NCBI RefSeq assembly: GCF_904848625.1
Contig: NZ_CAJHCP010000001.1
Coordinates: 62,001 to 126,000, forward strand
Length of the DNA: 64,000 nt
Direction of reading: 5' to 3'
Source: Paraburkholderia metrosideri
GTDB lineage: Bacteria; Pseudomonadota; Gammaproteobacteria; Burkholderiales; Burkholderiaceae
Of this stretch, positions 54,616 through 62,886 are shown piece after piece. Each line of letters starts with the position of its first letter. The stretch's first letter is position 1. The position numbers and the translations under genes are program-made. The notes below the pieces were generated by a model. It saw only the letters and a program-made list of their open reading frames with translations. It did not search any database and was not told where the DNA came from.

Positions 54616-55998
54616 ATGATGGAACCCCACGCCCACCCGGTTGCCGATGTCGCAACGGAATCATTCGACGGAAAGGGCTTTCTCGACCGCTATTTCGATA
54701 TCACCGCACGCGGCAGCACGCAGCGCCAGGAAATCGTCGCGGGTATCACGACCTTCCTCGCGATGGTCTATTCGGTGTTCGTCGTGCCCGGCATGTTCGG
54801 CAAGGCGGGCTTCGACACCAGCGCGGTGTTCGTCGCCGTCTGCCTGACGACGGCCTTCGGTTCGCTGTTGATGGGCGTGTGGGCACGTTTGCCGATCGCG
54901 ATCGGCTGCGCGATTTCGCTGACAGCGTTCACCGCGTTCGGCCTCGTGCTCGGCAAGGGGCTGCATCCGAATGTCGCGCTCGGCGCGGTATTTCTGATGG
55001 GTGTCGTCTTCACCGCGATTTCGGTGACCGGCGTGCGCTCGTGGATTCTGCGCAATCTGCCCACCGGCATCGCGCACGGCACGGGCATCGGCATTGGGCT
55101 GTTCCTGCTGTTGATCGCCGCGAACGACGTGGGTCTGGTCGTGAAAAATCCGGGCGCAGGTTTGCCGGTGTCGCTGGGGAATATCACGGCGTTGCCAGCG
55201 TTGATGTCGGTGGCGGGGCTCGCGGCGATTTTCGGGCTGGTGCGTCGGCGTGTCCCCGGTTCGATCCTGATCGTGATCGTTGCGATTTCGGCGATTGCGC
55301 TGCTCATCGATCCGGCCGTGACGTACCACGGCGTGTTCGCACTACCGTCGCTGAGCGCGCCGGGCCATGCGTCGCTGATCGGCGCAATGGACATCAAGGG
55401 CGCGCTGTCGATGGCGGTGCTGCCCAGCGTGCTGGCGCTCGTGATGACGGCGGTATTCGACGCAACCGGCACGATCCGCGCGGTCGCCGGACAAGCGGGA
55501 CAACTCGATGAAAACGGCCGCATCATCAACGGCGGTCGCGCGTTGACGGCCGATTCGCTGAGCTCGATTTTCTCGGGGCTCCTCGGCGGCGCACCGGCCG
55601 CGGCGTATATCGAATCGACGGTCGGCGTCGCGGCGGGCGCAAAAACCGGACTGACGGCGGCAGTCGTCGGCCTGCTGTTCCTCGTCGTGATGTTCTTCTC
55701 GCCGCTCGCGAGCCTCGTGCCTTCGTATGCCACGGCGCCCGCGTTGATGTATGTGGGTCTGCTGATGCTGTCGAACGTGAGCAAACTGCATATGGACGAC
55801 ATGGTCGATTCGATGTCGGGGCTCATGTGCGCGGTGTTTATCGTGCTGACCGCGAACATCGTCACGGGCATCATGCTCGGCTTCGCAACGCTCGTGATCG
55901 GTCGCGTGGTGAGCGGCGAATATCGCAAGCTGAATGTGGGGACGGTGGCGATCGCTGTCGTGCTGGTCGGCTTCTATCTCGGCGGATGGGCGATCTGA
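54616..55998 (+). CDS. AzgA-type (NCS2/NAT-like) purine permease
   Basis: The 460-residue inner-membrane protein has about twelve to fourteen helices. The start at 54616 follows AAGGAGG; a second ATG follows immediately. The N-terminal [20 protein letters not shown] and the segments [14 protein letters not shown] and [16 protein letters not shown] are typical of the AzgA/GhxP branch, which imports adenine, hypoxanthine or guanine with protons. The exact base is not assignable. A strong terminator follows. Confidence 0.9.
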   Translation: MMEPHAHPVADVATESFDGKGFLDRYFDITARGSTQRQEIVAGITTFLAMVYSVFVVPGMFGKAGFDTSAVFVAVCLTTAFGSLLMGVWARLPIAIGCAISLTAFTAFGLVLGKGLHPNVALGAVFLMGVVFTAISVTGVRSWILRNLPTGIAHGTGIGIGLFLLLIAANDVGLVVKNPGAGLPVSLGNITALPALMSVAGLAAIFGLVRRRVPGSILIVIVAISAIALLIDPAVTYHGVFALPSLSAPGHASLIGAMDIKGALSMAVLPSVLALVMTAVFDATGTIRAVAGQAGQLDENGRIINGGRALTADSLSSIFSGLLGGAPAAAYIESTVGVAAGAKTGLTAAVVGLLFLVVMFFSPLASLVPSYATAPALMYVGLLMLSNVSKLHMDDMVDSMSGLMCAVFIVLTANIVTGIMLGFATLVIGRVVSGEYRKLNVGTVAIAVVLVGFYLGGWAI

Positions 55999-56099
55999 TG
56001 TTCCGCTGAAGTTTCACAGGGGTCCACGAGACTTCGCGGGCATTCGCGGAAATTGATGGGCATTTCGCGAGAGCGGGTAGTCGTTGGTCTCCCACCTTG

Positions 56100-56146
56100 A
56101 CGCGGTGTATCGCAGATTTTTTTCTGCGGTGCACCGCGTTTTTTTT
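56100..56146 (+). terminator. rho-independent terminator of the purine permease
   Basis: Outer arms ACGCGGTG/CACCGCGT (56100-56107, 56132-56139) enclose an inner stem CGCAGA/TCTGCG (56111-56116, 56123-56128) with a T6 loop, followed by eight T residues (56139-56146). Confidence 0.93.
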
Positions 56147-56222
56147 GTCCCGACCCTGCGCGATTTTCTGGTGCCGACAGAAAACGCGTACCTGTCCTTG
56201 ACTTCGTGAGCTTCGTTTCTAT

Positions 56223-56242
56223 ACTTAACCTCATGGTTAAGT
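56223..56242 (+). promoter_or_regulatory. ArsR operator overlapping the start codon
   Basis: Perfect 8-bp arms ACTTAACC and GGTTAAGT flank TCAT and cover the ATG (56233-56235) of the ArsR-family gene. There is no ribosome binding site upstream, so binding here would block both transcription and translation. Autorepression is the likely function. Confidence 0.75.
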
Positions 56243-56676
56243 TTAATGAAGTGGTACTCGATCGTACCTTTGCTGCGCTGTCGGACCCGACGCGGCGCGC
56301 GTTGCTCGCGCGTCTGTCGGAACACGATCTGTCGGTCAGTGAACTCGCTGCGCCGTTCGCGATGTCGCTGCCCGCAGTGATGAAACACCTCGACGTGCTG
56401 TCCGACGCGGGGCTGATCACGCGTAGCAAAACCGGCCGCACCGTGGCGTGCCGGCTCGCCGCCGGACCGATGGAGGAAGCCATGGCGTGGCTCAACCGCT
56501 ATCAGCGTTTCTGGTCCGAATCGCTCGACCGTCTTGCTACATTCGTCGAAGAGGAGCCTGACCCATGTCCGCCCAGCCCAACCCGCTCGCCCAGCCCAGC
56601 CTCACCCTCCAGCGGCGTCTCAACGCCACGCCCGCCAAAGTCTTCCGTGCGTGGACGGAACCGGCGCAATTCATGA
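56233..56676 (+). CDS. ArsR-family repressor with out-of-frame C-terminal extension
   Basis: The recognisable protein is ~108 residues: FAALSDPTRRALLARLSEHDLSVSEL and a winged helix PAVMKHLDVLSDAGLI. It lacks metal-binding Cys/His of arsenic sensors and belongs to the group paired with SRPBCC genes. After LATFVEEEPDP the frame continues for ~39 Pro/Ser/Arg-rich residues that overlap the next gene by 112 bases in another frame, giving 147 residues. A TGA in a shifted frame lies just before the next start, so a one-base indel may have removed the original stop. The start is inside its own operator. Confidence 0.82.
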   Translation: MVKFNEVVLDRTFAALSDPTRRALLARLSEHDLSVSELAAPFAMSLPAVMKHLDVLSDAGLITRSKTGRTVACRLAAGPMEEAMAWLNRYQRFWSESLDRLATFVEEEPDPCPPSPTRSPSPASPSSGVSTPRPPKSSVRGRNRRNS

Positions 56677-57017
56677 CGTGGATGCATCCGGGCGGCTCGG
56701 ACGTGGTTCGCGCGGAATTCGACGTGCGGGTGGGCGGCGATTACACGATTGGCTTTCGCAAGCCGGACGGCGGCGAGGTCGAGGTGCGCGGCAAGTATCT
56801 GGAAGTCGTGCCCGACCGCAAGCTGGTTTTCACATGGACACCACGCGGCGGCACTGAACATGAATCACGGGTCACGCTCCTGCTGGAACCGGAAGCCAAC
56901 GGAAGCGCAACGTGGCTCACACTCACGCACGAACGTTTCGCCGACGACGCGCAACGCGACGATCATCGCCACGGCTGGACCGACGGTATCGATTCGTTGG
57001 AACGCTACGTGGCGTGA
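56565..57017 (+). CDS. SRPBCC (AHSA1-like) domain protein
   Basis: This 150-residue soluble protein has the START/SRPBCC helix-grip fold: LNATPAKVFRAWTEPAQFMTWM, RVGGDYTIGFRKPDG, and the terminal HGWTDGIDSLERYV. The family binds hydrophobic ligands in a deep pocket or acts as an Aha1-like cofactor. GAGGAG precedes the ATG. It is paired with the ArsR repressor gene, whose 3' end overlaps its start, and is probably co-regulated. Confidence 0.9.
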   Translation: MSAQPNPLAQPSLTLQRRLNATPAKVFRAWTEPAQFMTWMHPGGSDVVRAEFDVRVGGDYTIGFRKPDGGEVEVRGKYLEVVPDRKLVFTWTPRGGTEHESRVTLLLEPEANGSATWLTLTHERFADDAQRDDHRHGWTDGIDSLERYVA

Positions 57018-57093
57018 GCGGGCGACGCGAAACGTAGCGCATTCTTTTGAGTGTGCCGGATTGAATCTGCATCACGCAGAGAAGGAGACGAAG

Positions 57094-57843
57094 ATGGAAC
57101 CGCAACGCCGGATCGGCACGAAACAGGAATGGCTCGACGCGAGCCGGGCGCTTCTCGTCGAAGAAAAAGCGCATATGCGGGCCGGCGACGAAATCGCCCG
57201 CAAACGCCGTGAATTGCCGTGGGTGAAGGTCGACAAGACTTATGCGTTCGACACACCGCAAGGCCGCAAAACGCTCGCCGAGCTATTCGACGGACGCAGC
57301 CAGTTGATCGTTTACCACTTCATGCTGGGGGCGGACTGGCAGGAGGGCTGTGTTGGCTGTTCGTTCGTATCGGATCATATGGCCGGTGTTCTGCCGCATC
57401 TGGAGCATCACGATGTGACGTATGTGACGGTGTCGCATGCACCGCTCGCCAGGATCGAGGCGTTTAAAAAGCGGATGGAATGGACTTTTCCGTGGGTGTC
57501 GTCCGATGGCAGCGATTTCAATTTCGACTACCACGTGTCGTTCACGCCTGAAGAACTGGCCAGCAGGAAGGCTTTCTATAACTTTACCGAGCAGGATGTC
57601 GGTATCGACGAACAGCACGGTCACAGTGTGTTCTACAAGGACGGCAACGGTGACGTGTATCACACGTATTCATGCTTTGGGCGCGGCGACGAACGGTTTC
57701 TGAGCACGTACGCGCATCTGGATATCACGCCGAAGGGGCGCAACGAACAGAACGGTTTGACCGATTGGGTCAGACATCACGACCGTTATGAAGAAGAGAA
57801 GCCGGCAGAAAAGCACGGCGGCTGCGCGGCGTGCGGTTCGTGA
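57094..57843 (+). CDS. DUF899 thioredoxin-like protein
   Basis: The 249-residue protein starts at the ATG after GAAGGAGA. The DUF899 core has a thioredoxin-like fold with the motif EGCVGCSFVSDH (CxxC) at ~86-89, followed by THE TPEEL and NFTEQDVG segments. A C-terminal tail HGGCAACGS adds another CxxC. A redox or peroxidase-like function is inferred and no substrate is known. It lies 76 bases after the SRPBCC gene and is probably in the same operon. Confidence 0.85.
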   Translation: MEPQRRIGTKQEWLDASRALLVEEKAHMRAGDEIARKRRELPWVKVDKTYAFDTPQGRKTLAELFDGRSQLIVYHFMLGADWQEGCVGCSFVSDHMAGVLPHLEHHDVTYVTVSHAPLARIEAFKKRMEWTFPWVSSDGSDFNFDYHVSFTPEELASRKAFYNFTEQDVGIDEQHGHSVFYKDGNGDVYHTYSCFGRGDERFLSTYAHLDITPKGRNEQNGLTDWVRHHDRYEEEKPAEKHGGCAACGS

Positions 57844-57886
57844 TTCACTAAAACCGCCTACGCGACGACCGGTCGGTACGCGATAG

Positions 57887-58069
57887 TCACAGCGCCATGT
57901 CAAACGCGGGCTTGAGGAAAAACTCCATCGCCATCACGGCGAGGCCCATCGCCGCAGCGGCCAGCGTCAACACGCCGTATTCGTCGTAGCGTACATCGTA
58001 AAGGCACGCTACGACAAAAAGAATCGCCAGCAGATTGGTCAGCCAGTCGAAATTCAGCGCGAAGGTCAT
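57887..58069 (-). CDS. small membrane protein (60 aa), hypothetical
   Basis: The protein has two hydrophobic helices (WLTNLLAILFVVACLYDV and GVLTLAAAAMGLAVMAMEFF) with a charged link RYDEYG. Coding looks plausible, but the ribosome binding site is weak. I do not recognise a family. Confidence 0.5.
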   Translation of the reverse strand: MTFALNFDWLTNLLAILFVVACLYDVRYDEYGVLTLAAAAMGLAVMAMEFFLKPAFDMAL

Positions 58070-58168
58070 CGATCAAAATCCGTGCTCATGTGCGACCCGG
58101 ACAGTCGGGTCGCACGGAAGATGAGCGGGATTTTATCGAGAACAGCTTACGAATTTGCAACGATTGCG

Positions 58169-58195
58169 CTTACACGCCTTACACGCCTTACACGC
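58169..58195. repeat. three exact 9-bp tandem copies
   Basis: CTTACACGC is repeated three times without change, about 11 bases beyond the stop of the reverse-strand SDR gene. It is non-coding. Confidence 0.88.
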
Positions 58196-58205
58196 TCTGT
58201 ACCAC

Positions 58206-59099
58206 TCACATGTCGCGTTCGATCCACTCGATCACCGAGGTACGCGCCGGTTGCCAGCCGAGCAGTGTGCGCGAACGATCGCCGCGCACCCGGCTATTCG
58301 ACCCGAGCCCGTACGAGGCCATTTCGTAGCCCCATTCTTTTTGCGCGTCGGCGAGCGGCCAGTCTTGCGCGTCGCCGAGATTCATCTTGCGGGCAATCGC
58401 CGCGCTCATGTCGCGGAACGACGCCTCGCCGCTTTCGACGAAATAGAACGTGCCCGCCGGGGTTTTCTCCAGAGCGAGGCGATACAGTTCGGCGACATCG
58501 TCGATATGCACGTTCGACCAGATGTTGCCGCCGCTGCCCACGTGACGCACCACGCCGCTCTTTTGCGCCTGACGCACGAGACGCGGCAATTGCACGCTCG
58601 CGCTGCCGGCGACTGCGCCGTGGCCGTAAATCAGCGTGTTGCACAGCACGGCGGCGCGAATCTTCTGTTGCGCCGAATCGAGCACGAGTTGATCGATCGC
58701 GACGCGCGCCGCTTTGTCCGGCGTCGGCGTGGGCAACGCATCTTCGTGATAGATGCGCGCGTCGCCCGCTTCGCCGCCCGACGCGTCGCCGACGATGCTC
58801 GAACCGCTGGTATGCAGGAACGGTTTGCCGGAGCCGGCGAGGCCGTCGATCAGCGCTTTCACCGCGCCTTCGTGATCGCTGCTCGCGGCGTTGATGACCG
58901 CGTCGGCGGCGTGCGCTTCGGCGATCAGCAGATCGCGGTCGTCGAGCGTGCCGATGACCGGTTCGATGCCGAGCCGTTTCAGTTCAGCCGTATGGTCGGC
59001 ATTGCGGATCAGGCCGCGTACGTGATGGCCGGCGCGCACCAGATGCGCGGCAATCGAGCCGCCGATAAAACCGCTTGCGCCTGTGATGAAAATCTTCAA
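58206..59099 (-). CDS. NAD(P)-dependent epimerase/SDR family oxidoreductase
   Basis: The protein has 297 residues with an N-terminal Rossmann motif GASGFIGGSIAAHL. The canonical YxxxK is not evident, so it is an atypical extended SDR. HIDDVAELYRLALEK is a typical later segment. The start codon is TTG (59099), supported by AAGGAGA at good spacing and by the Rossmann strand MKIFITGASG beginning right there. It is divergent from a LysR gene that probably controls it. The substrate is unknown. Confidence 0.88.
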   Translation of the reverse strand: MKIFITGASGFIGGSIAAHLVRAGHHVRGLIRNADHTAELKRLGIEPVIGTLDDRDLLIAEAHAADAVINAASSDHEGAVKALIDGLAGSGKPFLHTSGSSIVGDASGGEAGDARIYHEDALPTPTPDKAARVAIDQLVLDSAQQKIRAAVLCNTLIYGHGAVAGSASVQLPRLVRQAQKSGVVRHVGSGGNIWSNVHIDDVAELYRLALEKTPAGTFYFVESGEASFRDMSAAIARKMNLGDAQDWPLADAQKEWGYEMASYGLGSNSRVRGDRSRTLLGWQPARTSVIEWIERDM

Positions 59100-59190
59100 G
59101 ACGTTCTCCTTGAAAGAGGGAAAGACGAAAAAGCTCCGTGACAGGCAAGCAGTATCCGCCGTCCTGATTCTCGCAAAAAGCGTGTTAGTC

Positions 59191-59210
59191 TCAAATCAAT
59201 CTTGATTTGA
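59191..59210 (+). promoter_or_regulatory. 20-bp palindrome upstream of a LysR gene
   Basis: Arms TCAAATCAA and TTGATTTGA (9 bp, perfect) flank TC, eight bases before the LysR start and in the 119-base divergent gap with the SDR gene. A LysR operator for autorepression and SDR control is the simplest reading. Confidence 0.65.
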
Positions 59211-59218
59211 AATCAATA

Positions 59219-60115
59219 ATGAAAACTTCAACCGACGAATTGCTGGTATTCGTCACCGTGATCGACAGTGGTTCGATCACGGCGGCGGCGGAGAAGCTGG
59301 GGCAAACCGTGTCCGGCGTGAGCCGCGCGCTCACGCGGCTCGAAAAGAAGCTCGACACCGCGCTGGTGCGTCGTACCACGCGCCGGCTGCATCTGACCGA
59401 CGAAGGCGAGGCGTTCCTGCGACGCGCGCGCGCGATTCTCGACGCGATGGAAGAAGCTGAGGAATCCGTCACCCGTGGACGCGCGCGACCGTCGGGGCGT
59501 TTGCGGGTGGATGCGGCATCGCCGTTCATGCTGCATTGTGTGGCGCCGCATATGACGGCGTTTTCGGCGCTGTATCCGGAGATTCGTCTGGAGTTGACCA
59601 GCAACGAGCGGATCGTCGATCTGCTCGAACAGAAGGTCGATATCGCGATCCGGATCGGCGCGTTGCAGGATTCGACGCTGCACGCGCGCGCTTTGGGCAG
59701 CAGCCGGTTAAGAGTGCTCGCGAGTCCGGCGTATCTGGCTGAATACGGCGAGCCGAAATCGGTGGACGCGTTGCGCGGGCATCGGCTGGTTGGCTTTACG
59801 GCGCCCGAGCATCTGAACCGCTGGCCGTTGCGTGAAGGGCGTGCGGGCGGTGCCGGGTCGCTGAAAATCGAGCCGGCGATTACCGCGTCGAGCGGCGAGA
59901 CGTTGCGGCAACTGGCGCTGTCCGGGTGGGGCATCGCGTGTCTGGCCGACTTCATGAGCGCCGCCGACGTGCGCGACGGGCGCCTCGTGCCGATTCTCGG
60001 CAATGCGCTGGTCGACGAGCGGCAGCCGGTTAGCGCGGTGTATTACCAGAGCGCGTCGCTGTCGGGCCGCGTGCAGAGCTTTCTGGATTTCATCGCGGCG
60101 CGCGTGAAGCTTTAA
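59219..60115 (+). CDS. LysR-family transcriptional regulator
   Basis: The protein has 298 residues, opening MKTSTDELLVFVTVIDSGSI, with a helix-turn-helix (AAAEKLGQTVSGVSRALTRLE) and an effector domain. The ATG at 59219 is preferred to a TTG four codons upstream, which lies inside the palindrome. No clear ribosome binding site is seen. Divergent transcription and the shared palindrome point to control of the neighbouring SDR gene. Confidence 0.88.
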   Translation: MKTSTDELLVFVTVIDSGSITAAAEKLGQTVSGVSRALTRLEKKLDTALVRRTTRRLHLTDEGEAFLRRARAILDAMEEAEESVTRGRARPSGRLRVDAASPFMLHCVAPHMTAFSALYPEIRLELTSNERIVDLLEQKVDIAIRIGALQDSTLHARALGSSRLRVLASPAYLAEYGEPKSVDALRGHRLVGFTAPEHLNRWPLREGRAGGAGSLKIEPAITASSGETLRQLALSGWGIACLADFMSAADVRDGRLVPILGNALVDERQPVSAVYYQSASLSGRVQSFLDFIAARVKL

Positions 60116-60380
60116 TTGCGGGCGGGCGGGCGGGCGTTGCGTCCGGTTTCACTGCGGCCGTCGCCGCGCGCTTCTCCTGCTTCCACGTCGATCAAGCCCG
60201 CCGCTGCTGCGCTCACAGGCCGCCAGCACGCGGGCTTGTTTGCGCCGCCAGGCAAGTCCCGCTTTCCGCGGAAACGCGCTCGTCTCCTATAACTATTCTT
60301 ATCTGACCGGTTCGGCGGGGCTGGCAGCGGTCTCCGCGCGGCGAATGTTTTTGTCGGTATGGAGCGGAGAAATTTGGACG

Positions 60381-60390
60381 TGTATATACA
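60381..60390 (+). promoter_or_regulatory. HutC-like operator 1
   Basis: The perfect palindrome TGTATATACA matches the HutC/GntR core and lies 189 bases before hutH. Confidence 0.6.
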
Positions 60391-60520
60391 AGTCGGAGTC
60401 TAAGACCGTCTGAAGCTGCATTGCCAGCGCACTGTTTCCGGCTCTGCGCGAGAGCCTATTCGCCGCCCGTCGGGCTCGCCTCTAATGGAAAATCCCTACG
60501 ATCCGTGGATTAAAAACAAG

Positions 60521-60532
60521 TTGTATATACAA
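60521..60532 (+). promoter_or_regulatory. HutC-like operator 2
   Basis: The perfect 12-base palindrome TTGTATATACAA lies 46 bases before the hutH start. It is the best of the three sites. Confidence 0.75.
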
Positions 60533-60558
60533 GGCTGCCCCGCTAGACTTCACTGAAC

Positions 60559-60570
60559 TTGTATAGACAG
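60559..60570 (+). promoter_or_regulatory. HutC-like operator 3
   Basis: TTGTATAGACAG differs from site 2 at two positions, lies 38 bases downstream of it and ends eight bases before the hutH ATG. Confidence 0.5.
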
Positions 60571-60578
60571 GATAAATC

Positions 60579-62099
60579 ATGATTCTGAAGCCCGGTTTTC
60601 TGACTCTCCCGCAACTGCGCCAGATCGCGCGCGAACCCGTGTCCCTGCAACTCGACCCCGCCAGCCACGCTGCGATCGACGCCTGCGCGAAAGCCGTCGC
60701 CGACATCGCCGCGAAAGGCGAGCCGGCCTACGGCATCAACACCGGCTTCGGGCGTCTGGCCAGCACGCATATCCCGCACGACCAGCTCGAACTGTTGCAA
60801 CGCAATCTGGTGCTGTCGCATGCGGTCGGCGTGGGTGAGCCGATGTCGCGCCCGGTCGTGCGTCTGTTGATCGCGCTGAAGCTGTCGAGCCTGGGCCGGG
60901 GTCATTCGGGCATTCGCCGCGAAGTGATGGAAGCGCTGATCACGCTGTTCAACGCCGACGTGCTGCCGGTGATTCCGGTCAAGGGTTCGGTCGGCGCATC
61001 GGGCGACCTCGCGCCACTCGCGCATATGTCGGCCCCGCTGCTCGGCGTCGGCGAAGTGTTCGCAAAGGGCGAGCGCATGCCGGCCACCGAAGGTCTCGCG
61101 CTGGTCGGCCTCAAGCCGCTCACGCTGCAGGCGAAGGAAGGCCTTGCGCTGCTGAACGGCACGCAGGCATCCACCGCGCTCGCGCTGTACAACATGTTCG
61201 CGATCGAAGACCTGTACCGCACCGCGCTGGTGTCGGGCGCATTGTGCGTAGATGCCGCGATGGGTTCGGTCAAGCCGTTCGACGCGCGCATTCACGAACT
61301 GCGCGGCCATCAAGGTCAGATCGACGCAGCAGCGGCGTATCGCACGCTGCTGGAAGGCTCGAACATCAACGTGTCGCATGCCGATTGCGACAAGGTGCAG
61401 GACCCGTACAGCCTGCGCTGCCAGCCACAAGTGATGGGTGCGTGTCTGGACCAGATGCGTCACTCGGCGAACGTGCTGCTGCTGGAAGCCAATGCGGTCT
61501 CCGACAATCCGCTGATTTTCCCGGACACCGGCGAAGTGCTGTCGGGTGGCAACTTCCACGCTGAACCGGTCGCGTTCGCAGCGGACAACCTCGCTCTTGC
61601 CGTTGCCGAAATCGGCGCGCTGGCCGAGCGCCGCATCGCGCTGCTGATCGACGCGACGCTGTCAGGCTTGCCGCCGTTCCTCGTGCGCGATGGCGGCGTG
61701 AACTCCGGCTTCATGATTGCCCACGTGACGGCGGCTGCGCTCGCATCGGAAAACAAGACGCTCGCACATCCGGCTTCGGTCGATTCATTGCCTACGTCGG
61801 CGAACCAGGAAGACCACGTGTCGATGGCGACGTTCGCCGCGCGCAAGCTCGGCGACATCGCCGAAAACGTCGCCAACATTCTGTCGATCGAACTGCTCGC
61901 TGCTGCACAAGGCGTCGATCTGCGCGCCCCGCACAAGACCAGCCCGAACCTGCAAAAAGCGATGGACGCGGTGCGTAAAGACGTCGCGCATTACGAACTC
62001 GATCACTACTTCGCACCGGACATCGCCGCTGTCACGCGTCTCGTGCAGAACGGCACGATCGCGAAGCTGAGCCCGTTCTCGTTCGCGTCGGAACAGTGA
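60579..62099 (+). CDS. hutH: histidine ammonia-lyase
   Basis: The 506-residue cytoplasmic enzyme converts histidine to urocanate and ammonia, the first step of histidine degradation. The MIO cofactor triad A140-S141-G142 lies in [14 protein letters not shown], and YGINTGFG and FHAEPVAF are further signatures. AGGATAA precedes the ATG. It is first in the operon and preceded by HutC-like sites. Confidence 0.97.
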   Translation: MILKPGFLTLPQLRQIAREPVSLQLDPASHAAIDACAKAVADIAAKGEPAYGINTGFGRLASTHIPHDQLELLQRNLVLSHAVGVGEPMSRPVVRLLIALKLSSLGRGHSGIRREVMEALITLFNADVLPVIPVKGSVGASGDLAPLAHMSAPLLGVGEVFAKGERMPATEGLALVGLKPLTLQAKEGLALLNGTQASTALALYNMFAIEDLYRTALVSGALCVDAAMGSVKPFDARIHELRGHQGQIDAAAAYRTLLEGSNINVSHADCDKVQDPYSLRCQPQVMGACLDQMRHSANVLLLEANAVSDNPLIFPDTGEVLSGGNFHAEPVAFAADNLALAVAEIGALAERRIALLIDATLSGLPPFLVRDGGVNSGFMIAHVTAAALASENKTLAHPASVDSLPTSANQEDHVSMATFAARKLGDIAENVANILSIELLAAAQGVDLRAPHKTSPNLQKAMDAVRKDVAHYELDHYFAPDIAAVTRLVQNGTIAKLSPFSFASEQ

Positions 62100-62124
62100 G
62101 CGTCAGGGCAAGCGGATCACACCA

Positions 62125-62820
62125 ATGAACGCACCGGCTTATCAGGGCATCAAGGACTTCATCCTCGCGCGCATTCATGCGGGCGAATGGGCCGAAGGCG
62201 ACCAGGTGCCCTCCGAAAACGAGCTGGCGCGCGAGTTCAGCGTCGCGCGCATGACGGTCAACCGCGCGTTGCGCGAGTTGACCTCGGAGCAGGTGCTGAC
62301 GCGCGTGCAAGGGTCGGGCACCTTCGTGGCCCGTCCCAAGTACGAATCGACGCTGGTGGCGATCCGCAGTATTTCCGACGAAATCGTCGCCCGTGGTCAT
62401 CGTCATCAGGCGAAGGTGCTGCATATCGGCGCGAGCATCGCCGACGAAGCGCTCGCCGAGGAAATGCAGGTGAAGGCGGGCAGCCCGGTGTTTCATTCGC
62501 GCGTATTGCATTTCGAAAACGACGAGCCGGTGCAGCTCGAAGAACGCTGGGTCAATCCGGCGGTCGCGCCCGAGTATGCATTGCAGGACTTTACGAACAC
62601 CACGCCGAACCAGTACCTCGTGCGCGTGGCGCCGTTGCAGCGGGTCGAGTACCGGATCGAAGCGCTGGCAGCGGACGCCGACGCCCGCGAACTGCTGACC
62701 ATGGACGAACTCGAACCCTGCCTCGTGCTGCATCGGCGCACGTGGTCGCAAAGCCAGGTGGCGTCGATTGCGAATCTGTGGCACCCAGGCAGCCGTTATC
62801 GCTTTACCGGACATTTCTGA
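62125..62820 (+). CDS. hutC: histidine utilisation repressor HutC (GntR family)
   Basis: The protein has 231 residues with a GntR winged helix at the N-terminus (VPSENELAREFSVARMTVNRAL) and a UTRA effector domain that binds urocanate or related intermediates. It is encoded between hutH and hutU, so it represses its own operon via the TGTATATACA-type sites upstream of hutH. It starts 25 bases after hutH. Confidence 0.95.
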   Translation: MNAPAYQGIKDFILARIHAGEWAEGDQVPSENELAREFSVARMTVNRALRELTSEQVLTRVQGSGTFVARPKYESTLVAIRSISDEIVARGHRHQAKVLHIGASIADEALAEEMQVKAGSPVFHSRVLHFENDEPVQLEERWVNPAVAPEYALQDFTNTTPNQYLVRVAPLQRVEYRIEALAADADARELLTMDELEPCLVLHRRTWSQSQVASIANLWHPGSRYRFTGHF

Positions 62821-62886
62821 TCTAGCTGCTTTACCGAATCTTCTTCGAACCTCTTCCGAACTTCTTCAAGCATTCCGAGAGCCATC

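Larger units (their letters stand above)
60116..60578. other. hut operon control region
   Basis: This 463-base non-coding region precedes hutH. The first 200 bases show GC-rich low-complexity sequence (GGGCGGGC repeats) and nothing else. The right half contains three HutC-like palindromes, the last just before the hutH ribosome binding site. Confidence 0.6.

Noticed and set aside
56233..56676. ArsR as an arsenic sensor
   Set aside because: No Cys cluster is present in the recognition helix, and the neighbour is an SRPBCC gene, not arsenate reductase or an efflux pump.
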